DNA of 64,000 bases from Candidatus Peribacteraceae bacterium (GCA_028703445.1 JAQVMW010000003.1:56164-120163); one strand, 5' to 3'; positions 15,483 through 23,972 are shown, counted from the first letter of the stretch. Translations and numbers: made by a program. Notes: generated by a model not told the origin, from the sequence alone.

Positions 15483-15530
15483 TTCCTCAGCCCCAATTCC
15501 TAATCCCTAATCTACTAATCCCTCATCCCC
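15481..15530. repeat. 7-bp degenerate array upstream of the S41 protease gene
   Basis: AATTCCT, AATCCCT and related heptads recur from 15481 to about 15530. The motif is the same AATYCCT type as the array at 14762-14796 and is in the same orientation. Confidence 0.65.
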
Positions 15531-15554
15531 AAATCGTGTATCATGCTTCCACAC

Positions 15555-16886
15555 ATGAAGCGTGCTTTCCGCATCGGCATCGTCGTTCTGTTGCCCCTCA
15601 TCACGCTCTCGCTGGGTTGGGGGCTGGGCATGCGCTACGCGCAGCAACAGGTCGCCGACACGATGAGTCAGCTGGAATTCCTGTATCAGGGCAAGACCGC
15701 GAGCGGGACGCTGGTACACGATCCGGAAAAGGAGGTGAATCTGGCGTTGCTCTGGGGAGTGTGGAGGCTGCTGCAGCAGCACTACATCGCTCCTGAAAAG
15801 CTGGAAACCACCAACATGCTCTTCGGCGCCACCGCGGGGCTTGTGCACGCACTCGACGATCCCTACACCACCTTCATGACCCCGCGTGAGAATACCGATT
15901 TCAAAGAGGGCCTGGGAGGCAAATTGCACGGCATCGGTGCCGAACTCACCATGAAAGACGGCGGCATCGTCGTCGTGGCGCCCCTGAAAGGTTCCCCGGC
16001 GCAGGAAGCCGGCTTGCTTCCGGAAGACACGATCATCGAAGTGGATGGAACGGATATCACCGATGAAACGCTCACGAATGTGGTCCAGCGCATCCGCGGC
16101 CCCAAGGGAACACCCGTGAAGCTGACCATCCTGCGCAAGAATCAAACGGAACCGATGGAACTGACAATCAGGCGCGATGACATCCAAATTCCCAGTGTCG
16201 AGGCCGAGGTGAAGAAGACCGCAAGCGGCACCGTAGGCGTCATCGCCCTGAATCAGTTCGGCGATGAGACCATCGGCGAAGTGGAATCGGCCCTGCGGGA
16301 CTTCCAGAAGGAGAAAGAGCCCGTTCGCGGCATCATCATTGATTTGCGCTACAACGGTGGCGGCTACCTCGACGGTGCCGTAGAGCTGGCTTCGCTCTTC
16401 CTCAAACAGGGCAAAGTCGTCACGGTGCAGCGTCGCGAAGGGGAACCGGTTTCGAACTACGTGAATGGCCGCCCCTTAGACCCGGATCTGCCACTGGCCG
16501 TGATCATCAACGAAGGATCCGCATCGGCCTCCGAGATCTTTGCGGGAGCAATACAGGATCACAAACGCGGCATCATCATCGGCAAGACGAGCTTCGGCAA
16601 GGGAACGGTGCAGGAGGTCTTCGACCTGCCGGGAGGCAGCAGTCTGCGCGTGACCGTCGCCCGCTGGCTCACGCCGGAAGGAAAAGACCTGAGCAAGGAA
16701 GGCATCCATCCGGATATCGAAGTGGATCGCACGCCAGAGGACACTGTTGCCAAAGTAGACCCGCAAATGGACGCGGCCATTGGGTGGCTCCTGAGCCATA
16801 AAGAACCGGGCGTTCCCGTGGTCAAACCAACTGCTCAGCCGCCACTCAAGCAGAAAGTTGGCAAGGAAATTGACATGGAGGAATGA
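15555..16886 (+). CDS. ctpA: S41 family C-terminal processing peptidase
   Basis: This 443-residue membrane-anchored serine protease is of the CtpA/Prc type. An N-terminal anchor (about residues 4-25) is followed by a helical region, a PDZ domain (GIGAELTMKDGG, LKGSPAQEAGLLPEDTI) and the protease core. The catalytic serine is in NEGSASASE and the lysine in GKTSFGKGTVQ. Substrate sheltering and tail recognition are family functions; the substrate is unknown. I start at ATG 15555 (MKRAFRIG), 10 nt after TATCAT (15539-15544). An upstream ATG at 15543 overlaps that box. Confidence 0.93.
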   Translation: MKRAFRIGIVVLLPLITLSLGWGLGMRYAQQQVADTMSQLEFLYQGKTASGTLVHDPEKEVNLALLWGVWRLLQQHYIAPEKLETTNMLFGATAGLVHALDDPYTTFMTPRENTDFKEGLGGKLHGIGAELTMKDGGIVVVAPLKGSPAQEAGLLPEDTIIEVDGTDITDETLTNVVQRIRGPKGTPVKLTILRKNQTEPMELTIRRDDIQIPSVEAEVKKTASGTVGVIALNQFGDETIGEVESALRDFQKEKEPVRGIIIDLRYNGGGYLDGAVELASLFLKQGKVVTVQRREGEPVSNYVNGRPLDPDLPLAVIINEGSASASEIFAGAIQDHKRGIIIGKTSFGKGTVQEVFDLPGGSSLRVTVARWLTPEGKDLSKEGIHPDIEVDRTPEDTVAKVDPQMDAAIGWLLSHKEPGVPVVKPTAQPPLKQKVGKEIDMEE

Positions 16887-16920
16887 CTATTGCATTGTAG
16901 CGCACAGCTGCAAATGACCT

Positions 16921-17298
16921 ATGGAAAATAACAATGCACAGGCCGGCAACATTCTCACGCAGAACGCTCCATTAACATGCCTCGATCATGGAATTCTCGA
17001 AAGACTCGACCCTGACTCCGGGGTGGTAATGAGCACTGTGTTCGACGAATGCGTCATCATACGCTGCAGAGTCGGTGAGAGCATGTACGCGCGGGGAGGG
17101 GATGGGAAGATCCATACATCCCCCATTACCGCGCGCCGCGACACTCCCCAAGGATTCATAATCCACACCGGGAAGGAGCACCATGTGTATCGATTCACGC
17201 GGCGTGAACCGCCTGCGCCCAAACCAGCTGTCCTCACGCCGAGAGGTTTCCTGCACGGTATGAAGCAACTGTTCCGCAAGTTTCGGAAAACCGACTAG
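16921..17298 (+). CDS. Unrecognised 125-residue protein
   Basis: The family is not recognised. The N-terminal 75 residues look like a small beta-rich domain (LDHGILERLDPDSGVVMSTV, ECVIIRC). It is followed by a proline-rich linker (PPAPKPAVLTPRG) and a basic C-terminal helix (MKQLFRKFRKTD). There is no signal or membrane segment. It lies 34 nt after the S41 protease gene and may be co-transcribed with it. The 3' end overlaps the convergent ndk by 4 nt. Codon use is compatible with coding, but there is no independent support. Confidence 0.5.
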   Translation: MENNNAQAGNILTQNAPLTCLDHGILERLDPDSGVVMSTVFDECVIIRCRVGESMYARGGDGKIHTSPITARRDTPQGFIIHTGKEHHVYRFTRREPPAPKPAVLTPRGFLHGMKQLFRKFRKTD

Positions 17299-17714
17299 TA
17301 CTCGAACAGTTCGTCTTTTGTGAAGAACCGATTCACCTCTTTTTTCGCTGTCTCCGGGCTGTCGGAGGCATGGGCAACATTCACCATCTGATCCTTTCCG
17401 TACTCCGCGCGGATGGTGCCGGGGGCGGCCTTGCGGCTGTCGGTGACGCCCAGCATCTCGCGGACCTTGGCGACGGCCTCCTCGCCCTCCATGACCATGG
17501 CAATGACCGGAACGGACGCCATGAATTCCTCGACTTCGGGATAGAAAGGCTTGTCGGCGATGTGCGCGTAGTGCTCGCGCAGGAGCGACGGCTGCAGGTG
17601 GATCATCTTCATGCCGCAAATCTTCAGACCTGCTTCTTCGAAGCGCGAAATGACCTTGCCGCAGATTTTTTTGCTGACGGCATCGGGTTTGAGAAGAATA
17701 AGGGTGCGTTCCAT
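17295..17714 (-). CDS. ndk: Nucleoside diphosphate kinase
   Basis: This 139-residue enzyme transfers the gamma-phosphate from ATP to NDPs through a phosphohistidine. The family start MERTLILLKPDAV is present. The catalytic histidine lies in NVAHASDS, and TDSRKAAPGTIRAEYG matches the nucleotide-binding loop. Length is typical. TAGGAT lies 9 nt before the start codon. Confidence 0.95.
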   Translation of the reverse strand: MERTLILLKPDAVSKKICGKVISRFEEAGLKICGMKMIHLQPSLLREHYAHIADKPFYPEVEEFMASVPVIAMVMEGEEAVAKVREMLGVTDSRKAAPGTIRAEYGKDQMVNVAHASDSPETAKKEVNRFFTKDELFEY

Positions 17715-17780
17715 AGTGGGCGCATCCTACAATCAAAAAAGGCGGGAACCAAATAATCTCTCGGGCAATTGGCGATTGAC

Positions 17781-18209
17781 CTATCTTGGAGCTTTTCCCA
17801 TCGCCGCCATACGAAGAGCAACCGGCAAGTTATCCAAATCATCCAACAGATCTGGAGCGATAACTGCAAGTTCTGCCCGCAGATGCGGCGTAAGCGCCCC
17901 GTTCAGTACAGTGTTCATTTCGGAAATTAACCCGTCACAAAACCGACGATGTTCTTCCTGCCGCACGAGGGCATGGGCTCTGGACGAATCAGCATCGCGC
18001 CGAAGCAATGCGAGTTGCGCTTTATAATAGGCATCCATGATGGCCTGGTTTTGATCTTTGGTATCCACACCCGACAGGGCAGCATACAACCGTGCCCTGT
18101 GCTCCCAGTTTGGTTGATAATCGTCAACAAGAGCAACGATTTCTTCCGGAGACATCTGATTGAGACGTGGGACCATAGGGAAAACATTGTATCCCTTCTG
18201 CTCCTTCAT
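17781..18209 (-). CDS. Unrecognised 142-residue protein downstream of the M16 peptidase
   Basis: No family is recognised. It is a soluble, largely helical protein (EEIVALVDDYQPNWEHRARL, AYYKAQLALLRRDADSSRAH, RAELAVIAPDLLDDLDNLPV). Its ATG overlaps the stop codon of the M16 peptidase gene by one base (TAATG), so translation is probably coupled and the two genes form an operon. This suggests a role connected with the peptidase, but nothing in the sequence shows what it is. Confidence 0.68.
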   Translation of the reverse strand: MKEQKGYNVFPMVPRLNQMSPEEIVALVDDYQPNWEHRARLYAALSGVDTKDQNQAIMDAYYKAQLALLRRDADSSRAHALVRQEEHRRFCDGLISEMNTVLNGALTPHLRAELAVIAPDLLDDLDNLPVALRMAAMGKAPR

Positions 18210-19468
18210 TAGGCAATCAACTCCTCCAGCTTTCCTTTGTTTTCCTCCTGACCGATCACGACGAGCCGGAGCGCCTTGTGCGTGAGAAGCCGCTTGGCGA
18301 GCGCATTCACCTGCGCCTTCGTCACTTTGGCAATCTCGCTAAAGTACGCGGGAATATCACGCACTGTGGGATACAGGAGCTGCTGTTTGCCGTAGAAGTG
18401 CGCCCGCTCCTCGGTATCCTCCAGCGAGAGCGTCACGCGGCCCGTGAAGTAATCCTTGGCACGGACGAGCTCGTCATCGGTGATCCCGTTCTTCGCACAT
18501 TCGTCGTACTCATGGATGATGAGTGAGATCGCCTCGTGTAGGCGCGATTGATCGACTCCTGCGCGTGTGGAGAGGGATCCGGCATCCAGGTAGCTGTCCA
18601 CCTCAGTTGAAATGTAGTAGCAGAGTCCCTTCGCTTCGCGGATATTCAGGAACATGCGCGAGCTCATGTTGCCGCCGAGGATGATGGCCAGCAATTTGTG
18701 GACGAAATGATCTTTGTCGAGCGCGCCAACGCCGGGAACACCCAAAACGAGATGTGCCTGCTCCGTCTTCTTGGTTCTGAGGTACACCTGATCGGGGCCG
18801 AAGGTATCGAACGCGGCGAACCTGTTCTTCTTCTTCCCTGCAATCGCTCCGAAGTATCGCTCTGCCAGACCGCGTGCCTGCGCCTGACCCACCTTTCCGG
18901 CGAAGGCAAGCACCAGGTTATCGGGCGTGTAGAGCGCCTCTTTATGCTGCAAGAAATCTTTGGTCATTACCGACCGGATCACCTTCTCCGTGCCGATGGT
19001 ATCCCAGCCGAGCGGATGATCGCCGTACAGGAGCTGTTCGAAATCCCACCCCGCGCGGTACATGGGCGTGTCCTGGTACATGCGCTCCTCTTCCATGATC
19101 ACGCCGCGTTCCTTTTCGATCTCCTCCTGCGGAAACTTGGCATTGAGGAGCATATCACTGAGAACATCACAGGAGAGATCGAGATGCCTGGCAGCGGCCT
19201 TCACGTAGTACCCCGCATATTCTTTGCCGGTGAACGCGTTGAAGTCGCCCCCCACCCCCTCTATGGCCGCACTCACGTCCTTGGTCGTCAGATATTTATC
19301 GCCACCCTTGAAGAACATGTGCTCCAGAAAGTGGCTGATGCCGCGATCCTGATTGCGCTCGTAGCGCGATCCCGCCCCTGCAAAGACCATGACCGTGGCG
19401 GATTCCACCCCGTCACTGGGAGCCGTGAGAATGGGAAGACCGGAAGGAAGTCGCTCAAGGGTATACAT
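18209..19468 (-). CDS. M16 family zinc metallopeptidase
   Basis: This protein of about 419 residues is related to processing peptidases and PqqL/YmxG. The inverted zinc motif HFLEH is near residue 50, with the distal glutamate in EEIEKERGVIMEE. The C-terminal inactive-like half contains GNMSSRMFLNIREAKGLCY. I prefer ATG 19468 (MYTLERLPSGL), 8 nt after TAGACT (19477-19482). An upstream ATG at 19528 would add a serine-rich leader without a clear signal peptide. It is probably cytoplasmic and degrades peptides. The gene is divergent from the repeat and rpmH region. Confidence 0.9.
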   Translation of the reverse strand: MYTLERLPSGLPILTAPSDGVESATVMVFAGAGSRYERNQDRGISHFLEHMFFKGGDKYLTTKDVSAAIEGVGGDFNAFTGKEYAGYYVKAAARHLDLSCDVLSDMLLNAKFPQEEIEKERGVIMEEERMYQDTPMYRAGWDFEQLLYGDHPLGWDTIGTEKVIRSVMTKDFLQHKEALYTPDNLVLAFAGKVGQAQARGLAERYFGAIAGKKKNRFAAFDTFGPDQVYLRTKKTEQAHLVLGVPGVGALDKDHFVHKLLAIILGGNMSSRMFLNIREAKGLCYYISTEVDSYLDAGSLSTRAGVDQSRLHEAISLIIHEYDECAKNGITDDELVRAKDYFTGRVTLSLEDTEERAHFYGKQQLLYPTVRDIPAYFSEIAKVTKAQVNALAKRLLTHKALRLVVIGQEENKGKLEELIA

Positions 19469-19559
19469 CGAAGAAGAGTCTAGGGATGAACCCTGCTGAA
19501 GGGAAGTAATCGTATTGCCCGAGAGCATTCTAAAAACATTTATCTTCTACACCCCGCGC

Positions 19560-19672
19560 TTCTCCTCCATCCCCCTGACCCCTTCCTTCACGAGAGGAAG
19601 GGGAGTGCATTCAACGATATTCATATTCCCCCTCTCTCATGGAGAGGGGGTAAGGGGGAGAGGAAAGAAAGA
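19560..19672. repeat. GC-rich palindromic repeat (CCCTCTCC family)
   Basis: Two complementary blocks are present, CCCCTTCCTT with AGGAAGGGG and CCCCCTCTCT with AGAGGGGG. The second is followed by TAAGGGGGAGAGG. Related elements occur at 29920, 30313, 35763, 49365, 56145 and 58509. Confidence 0.7.
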
Positions 19673-19696
19673 GCAGAAAACCCGTCTTGATAGTTC

Positions 19697-19725
19697 TTGA
19701 CCGCCCTTTATGGGCTCTGTAGGCT
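19697..19725 (+). promoter_or_regulatory. Promoter of rpmH
   Basis: TTGACC and TAGGCT are 17 nt apart. The predicted transcript starts about 14 nt before ATG 19746. Confidence 0.55.
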
Positions 19726-19745
19726 TGCAGAGCTTCAAATCTCCC

Positions 19746-19892
19746 ATGCAAGGAAAACTCAAATGGCGTCGGCGTATGCGCAAGCACGGCTTCCTCAAGC
19801 GGATGCAGAAGCGCGATGGTCAAAAGGTTCTTGCCCGCCGCAGGCGCAAAGGGCGCAAGCAAATCGTGGTGCAGCGGAAGGGAAAGAAATGA
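19746..19892 (+). CDS. rpmH: 50S ribosomal protein L34
   Basis: This 48-residue, very basic protein contains the L34 signature KHGFLKRMQKRDGQKVLARR. The N-terminus (MQGKLKWRRRMR) lacks the usual KRTYQP start, so the first few residues of the canonical protein are replaced. A TTG at 19725 is in frame but lies in the -10 box. The gene has its own promoter. Neither rnpA nor dnaA is next to it, so the classic origin-proximal cluster is broken. The stop codon is followed immediately by an inverted 9-bp array. Confidence 0.9.
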   Translation: MQGKLKWRRRMRKHGFLKRMQKRDGQKVLARRRRKGRKQIVVQRKGKK

Positions 19893-20007
19893 GGTTTGAG
19901 AAGTTGCAGAAGTTAGGGAAGTTGGAGAGGTTTTCTCCGAGAATCCCTGTTTGAGGAAAACCTCTGAAACCTTTCAGGCTTCCCTAACCTTTCAAACCTC
20001 TACAACC
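19893..20007. repeat. Inverted pair of 9-bp degenerate arrays
   Basis: The left arm (19893-19935) has units GGTTTGAGA, AGTTGCAGA, AGTTAGGGA, AGTTGGAGA and GGTTTTC. The right arm (19956-20007) has GAAAACC, TCTGAAACC, TTTCAGGCT, TCCCTAACC, TTTCAAACC and TCTACAACC. The arms are inverted around a 20-nt centre and could fold into one long imperfect hairpin. No gene lies between them. Confidence 0.85.
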
Positions 20008-20026
20008 AGCAATGCCCACCGCTCTT

Positions 20027-20035
20027 TGCTACTAT
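20027..20035 (+). promoter_or_regulatory. Extended -10 promoter, leaderless start
   Basis: TGCTACTAT ends 6 nt before ATG 20042, so the message should start at or near the start codon. Confidence 0.6.
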
Positions 20036-20041
20036 GGAAAC

Positions 20042-20359
20042 ATGAGCAGCTCCCTCCACAGAATATCGGCCATCCTCTTCTACCTGCTCGCCGGAAGTTT
20101 CTTTGTAAGTTACCTGCTCCTCAGAAATTCCATCGGCCTCCCCTGGTCGCAGTGGTGGATGAATGTTGCCGATCTTCCGCTGGCGCTCGTCGCCGTCCTG
20201 TACGGAGGCACCAGTCTGTACCGCAGCGTAAAACGGACCGAAGGCGTATCGAAGCCGCTCCTGATTGTGATCGGCGTGCCGCTCCTCGCGTTCTTCATAT
20301 TGCTGATCGTCCTCAATTTCTGGAGCATATTGGGTTTGCCGCAGGTGCCGGTTATTTGA
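20042..20359 (+). CDS. Small three-helix membrane protein
   Basis: This 105-residue protein has three hydrophobic helices at about residues 8-25, 40-57 and 74-98. Short polar loops join them, one of them basic (RSVKRTEGVSK). No family is recognised. The start is supported by an extended -10 box exactly 6 nt upstream. The 3' end overlaps the convergent adenosyltransferase gene by 8 nt. Confidence 0.65.
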   Translation: MSSSLHRISAILFYLLAGSFFVSYLLLRNSIGLPWSQWWMNVADLPLALVAVLYGGTSLYRSVKRTEGVSKPLLIVIGVPLLAFFILLIVLNFWSILGLPQVPVI

Positions 20360-20891
20360 ATTTGTTTTCAGGTCGCTCCACCACATGATTGGCCATCCGC
20401 GCCGCAAGGAAGAGGCAATCGGAGAGACGATTGACGTAGACCCGCACTTCGGGATTGACAGGTTCTTCCTGCGCCAGTCCCACGATCCACCGCTCGGCGC
20501 GGCGGCAGACGGCCCGTGCCTGATGGAGCAAGGCAGCGATACGGGATCCTCCGGGCAGGATGAATTCGGAAAGTGAGGGAAGGGCTGCCTCCATCGCAAC
20601 GCCCCACTGCTCCAATTCGCCGATGAAAACCGCAGAAAGACGGTGACTCTGCATGTCCGGCGCCGCGATATCCGCACCCACATTGAAGAGAGCGCGCTGC
20701 ACGCGCTCGAGCGGCGTGCGGAGAGTTTCCGGGAGCCCTTCTCCGGAGAGCACGACACCGAGAATGGCGTTGAGTTCATCCACCGTCCCGATGGCATGCA
20801 CACGCATGGCCGACTTGAGTACGCGCTCGCCCCTGAGGAGCCCGGTCATCCCGTCATCGCCCGTGCCGGTGGAAATGCGCGGCCTCGCCAT
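20352..20891 (-). CDS. pduO: Cob(I)alamin adenosyltransferase, PduO type
   Basis: This 179-residue enzyme adenosylates cob(I)alamin with ATP to make adenosylcobalamin. The PduO signature is at the N-terminus: STGTGDDGMTGLLRGERVLK, followed by AIGTVDELNAILG. The C-terminal helices contain CRRAERWIVGLA and YVNRLSDCLFLAARMAN, which matches the family's RLSD-LF-AR motif. I use ATG 20891 (MARPRISTGTGDDG). No cobalamin synthesis or B12-dependent enzyme is visible in the window, so the cofactor is probably salvaged and used elsewhere in the genome. Confidence 0.9.
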   Translation of the reverse strand: MARPRISTGTGDDGMTGLLRGERVLKSAMRVHAIGTVDELNAILGVVLSGEGLPETLRTPLERVQRALFNVGADIAAPDMQSHRLSAVFIGELEQWGVAMEAALPSLSEFILPGGSRIAALLHQARAVCRRAERWIVGLAQEEPVNPEVRVYVNRLSDCLFLAARMANHVVERPENKFK

Positions 20892-20991
20892 ATGGAGAAT
20901 TCTCATTGTACTCCTCATCCCTCCGAGTTCTCTACGCCCCTTGCCCCACGACTTGTCCGACGAAGCCCGAAAGACGTAGTCGGAAGCTCCA

Positions 20992-23370
20992 TCATGAGCG
21001 AAGTGGGATACCCCCTAACCCTAACTTCGCATGTTCCCGCTTCACCTCTTCCTCCGTGAGCGTGCGATCAGAAGCCCGATACGTGCAACGCACCGTCAGG
21101 TTGTACGCCCCCTTGGGAAGCTGCACCCCTTCGTGGGTGCGGCCGCCCTCGTAGAGATCCACAACCGATACGTCGGCGAGGAGCGGGGAACTCTTGCGCA
21201 CCTTTGCGATGAAGTCCGCGCTCTTCTGCGTAGCATCCAGCGTCACCGTGAGATCGTAGGTGATAGAGGGGTACTGCGAAATCGGCGTGAAGATCACCGA
21301 CTCCAGTGGAAGGGCCAGCAGTTGCGTGAGATCGAGAAGTACGACGGCCGCGCGGCCGGGAAGATCGAATGTCGAACAGACGGATGGTTTGAGCTCGCAG
21401 ACCAAACCGACTTTCTTCCCTGAAACGAGGAGTTCTGTACTGCGCCCGGGATGGGCAAACGGGGGTGTCTTCGTGGCTTCTCGTACCTCAAGCACGATGC
21501 CGCTGCCCGTCAGCTGATCGCTGATGAGTTGCTTGAGAGAAAGGAATGGCGTCGCGGAGAGCGGCAATGCCCGGCGCTCCGCCATCAGGATCCCGCATTC
21601 AAACCACTCTCCATCACGCGCGTGAAAGGCATGAGCGCACGTGAACGTGCGAACGGCATCCTCCACCTGCAGGAAATTCTGGGAGGCATGCTCGAGCAGG
21701 CGCGGCAGCACCGATGTCTGAAGAACACTCAGTTCCTCTCCAAGCGCATTGAGCACCGGCACGGCATCGACGGACTCCATGCCGCATTTTTTGAGCAATG
21801 CCGGGCCGATGAGCGAGAGCGGCACGACCTCGGTGAAGCCCTGCTCCTTCAGGCTGTCACGCAGCTGATGGACACGGCGTTCCCGCGAAGGAAGGCTGAC
21901 AGATGCGAGAGGGAGCGAAGGAGTGACGCGGTCATAGCCCATGATCCTGCCCACTTCTTCAGAAAGATCGTGAGGACCGGCAATGTCTTTACGCCAGAGC
22001 GGCGGCGTGACCGTTCCTCTACTCACTTTGAATCCTAAGTCTGTCAGAATCTTTTTCGCCGTCTTGTCGGCAATCTTCATGCCGAGAAGATGCGAGGCAT
22101 CTTTCGCAGAGAACCGCACCGGCTTGGGCGCGCCATCCGAACCCCAGGACTGCAACTTGGAAGTGACCACGGCGCCGGGCGCCAGAGAGAGAAAGAGTTC
22201 CAGAGCGCGCATCAGGCCTACCCGCGCCAAAACGGGCGGCACGCTCTTTTCGTAAATGGTGGCGGCGTCGGTGCGATGCCCCGTTGCGATCACAGCGTTG
22301 CGGATCGCGACGGGATCCACCACGGGACCGTGCAGATAGATCTCTCGTGTCTTGTCGGTCGTGGAGCTGCGCCTCCCCCCCATGATCCCCATGAGATCGA
22401 AGATCCCGGCATCATCGCTCATGACCACGGCCCCCGCGGGGAGGACGCGTTCGACATGATCGAGCGTTTCGATCTTCTCCCCCTCCTTCGACGAGCGGAT
22501 GTGCACGGTTCCTTTAAAATCTTTCAGGTCAAAACTGTGGAGGGGCATGCCCAGCTCCACCGTGACGTAGTTCGTGATGTCGATCGGCAGATTGATCGGT
22601 CGAAAACCCGTCGCGAGCAGACGCCGCTTCATCCACACGGGCGTTTCGCCGAGGCTGCCAACTTTGAGCGTACAACCGCAGTAACGCGGAACCAGCTTCT
22701 TCTGCTCCACAACAATATCAAAGGGAAGTGCGGTCTTCGGGAACACGGGCTCTTTGCCCTTCTTCAACTTCTTCCAAGTAGCCAACCCCAGCGCCACGCA
22801 CTCCCGGGCAAATCCCAGCTGCGAGAAGAGATCGGGCCGATGGGTGATGGCATGATTGTCGATGTGCAGAATGGTATCCGTGAGACCCAGATACTCCTTA
22901 AGCGCACTTCCCACGCCGTTTGCCCCATCCCCAAGATCGATGATCTCGTGGCCCGTGGCTTCGGGGAACAGCGACTCGAGCTGAAGTTCCTCCGCCGCGC
23001 AGATCATTCCTTCGCTCTCCTCTCCTCGGATTTTTGTCTTCTCAAGGGTCACCATCCCCTCCCCATGCCACTTTACGCGCGCGCCGACGTGCGCGAACGC
23101 CACACGCATCCCCACGCGCAAATTCGTCCCGCCACAGACCACATGCTTCTTTCCTTGATCAGTGGAAACGTCACAGAGCGAGAGGCGATCGGCATTGGGG
23201 TGTTTGGCGAGGGTAAGGACTTTTCCGACGCAACACTTGGCAAGCTGTGCTCCCTGTTCCTCAAGTTCCTCCACCTCACCCGTGGACAGCGTCAGGCGCT
23301 CCGCGATCACGCGCGGATCCTTCTCTTTCCAGGTAATGAAATCCGCCAGCCATTCGAGTGATACTTTCAT
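20992..23370 (-). CDS. pheT: Phenylalanyl-tRNA synthetase beta subunit
   Basis: This 792-residue subunit charges tRNA-Phe together with PheS. Domains run in the usual order. The N-terminal region (MKVSLEWLADFI) leads to a tRNA-binding OB domain (VLTLAKHPNADRLSLCDV). The B3/B4 editing region (PLHSFDLKDFKG) comes next, then B5 and the catalytic-like core. The C-terminal FDX-ACB anticodon domain (SQYPSITYDLTVTL) closes the protein. ATG 23370 lies 6 nt after TATGCT, so the transcript is probably leaderless. pheS is not adjacent on either side, unlike the usual pheST operon. Confidence 0.95.
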   Translation of the reverse strand: MKVSLEWLADFITWKEKDPRVIAERLTLSTGEVEELEEQGAQLAKCCVGKVLTLAKHPNADRLSLCDVSTDQGKKHVVCGGTNLRVGMRVAFAHVGARVKWHGEGMVTLEKTKIRGEESEGMICAAEELQLESLFPEATGHEIIDLGDGANGVGSALKEYLGLTDTILHIDNHAITHRPDLFSQLGFARECVALGLATWKKLKKGKEPVFPKTALPFDIVVEQKKLVPRYCGCTLKVGSLGETPVWMKRRLLATGFRPINLPIDITNYVTVELGMPLHSFDLKDFKGTVHIRSSKEGEKIETLDHVERVLPAGAVVMSDDAGIFDLMGIMGGRRSSTTDKTREIYLHGPVVDPVAIRNAVIATGHRTDAATIYEKSVPPVLARVGLMRALELFLSLAPGAVVTSKLQSWGSDGAPKPVRFSAKDASHLLGMKIADKTAKKILTDLGFKVSRGTVTPPLWRKDIAGPHDLSEEVGRIMGYDRVTPSLPLASVSLPSRERRVHQLRDSLKEQGFTEVVPLSLIGPALLKKCGMESVDAVPVLNALGEELSVLQTSVLPRLLEHASQNFLQVEDAVRTFTCAHAFHARDGEWFECGILMAERRALPLSATPFLSLKQLISDQLTGSGIVLEVREATKTPPFAHPGRSTELLVSGKKVGLVCELKPSVCSTFDLPGRAAVVLLDLTQLLALPLESVIFTPISQYPSITYDLTVTLDATQKSADFIAKVRKSSPLLADVSVVDLYEGGRTHEGVQLPKGAYNLTVRCTYRASDRTLTEEEVKREHAKLGLGGIPLRS

Positions 23371-23439
23371 GCCCGAAGCATACCGCACCGGGAATCCGGA
23401 GCGAAACACCGATGGAACACAATTGTCAGAGAGCCGGAA

Positions 23440-23468
23440 TTGTCAATGGAATGCGACATTGGTAGGGT
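23440..23468 (+). promoter_or_regulatory. Candidate promoter of small membrane protein gene
   Basis: TTGTCA and TAGGGT are 17 nt apart, about 20 nt before ATG 23490. Confidence 0.4.
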
Positions 23469-23489
23469 GACCGGGTTTCCCCCTCTCCT

Positions 23490-23717
23490 ATGAAAAGCTG
23501 TTCCTGTTCCGGCGCATGCGTGGCAGTGAATTGGATTATCTGCCTCCTGCTCTTCCTCGCCACCATCACCTCTCTCATGGGAGTGTACCGGACGCACTTC
23601 GGCCTCAATGGAATGACGTTCGGCAGTACGAATAGCTCCCTCGCACTTTTGGCCTTCGTTGTATCACTCACCCTGTGGTCCAAGTGGATGTGCCGGTGTT
23701 TGTGCTCGAAGGAATAA
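23490..23717 (+). CDS. Small cysteine-rich membrane protein
   Basis: This 75-residue protein has two hydrophobic helices (about residues 12-32 and 48-65). Cysteine clusters lie at both ends (CSCSGAC near the start, CRCLCSKE at the end). Both termini would lie on the same side of the membrane, so the clusters could together bind a metal. That is inference only. No family is recognised. A plausible promoter lies upstream. Confidence 0.6.
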   Translation: MKSCSCSGACVAVNWIICLLLFLATITSLMGVYRTHFGLNGMTFGSTNSSLALLAFVVSLTLWSKWMCRCLCSKE

Positions 23718-23719
23718 TT

Positions 23720-23830
23720 CTTGTGTCACCCTGCCTGCCCGCCGAAGCTTCGGCGAAGGCGGGAGCGTAGTCGAAGGGCGACACACCACGATTCATGGTT
23801 CGACTACGCTCACCATGACACATGGTTTCT
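23720..23830. repeat. GTAGTCGAAGG-type palindromic repeat
   Basis: The stretch contains GAAGCTTCGGCGAAGG and GCGTAGTCGAAGGG, then the complementary GTTCGACTACGCTC, bounded by TGTCACC and CATGACA. Partial copies occur at about 34270-34293 and 39385-39480. It fills the gap before tRNA-Ser. Confidence 0.6.
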
Positions 23831-23882
23831 CTGTGAATTCTTCTTCCATCTGCCCACATCACGTTGCTAGAGTAGCCTGCGT

Positions 23883-23972
23883 GGAGAGGTCGCATAGTGG
23901 CCTAGTGCGCGCGCTTGGAAAGCGCGTAGACCTGAAAGGGTCTCGGGGGTTCGAATCCCCCCCTCTCCGCCA
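23883..23972 (+). tRNA. tRNA-Ser (GGA anticodon)
   Basis: The acceptor stem GGAGAGG pairs with CCTCTCC. The anticodon stem CGCGC/GCGCG carries the loop TTGGAAA, so the anticodon is GGA (codon UCC). A long variable arm (AGACCTGAAAGGGTCT) marks it as class II. The T-stem GGGGG/CCCCC carries the loop TTCGAAT. The discriminator is G and CCA is encoded at 23970-23972. Confidence 0.96.

Noticed and set aside
19560..20007. Replication origin next to rpmH
   Set aside because: No dnaA or rnpA is adjacent and no cluster of TTATCCACA-type boxes was seen.
22090..23361. Long plus-strand frame opposite pheT
   Set aside because: pheT is unmistakable on the minus strand; the plus frame is an antisense shadow.
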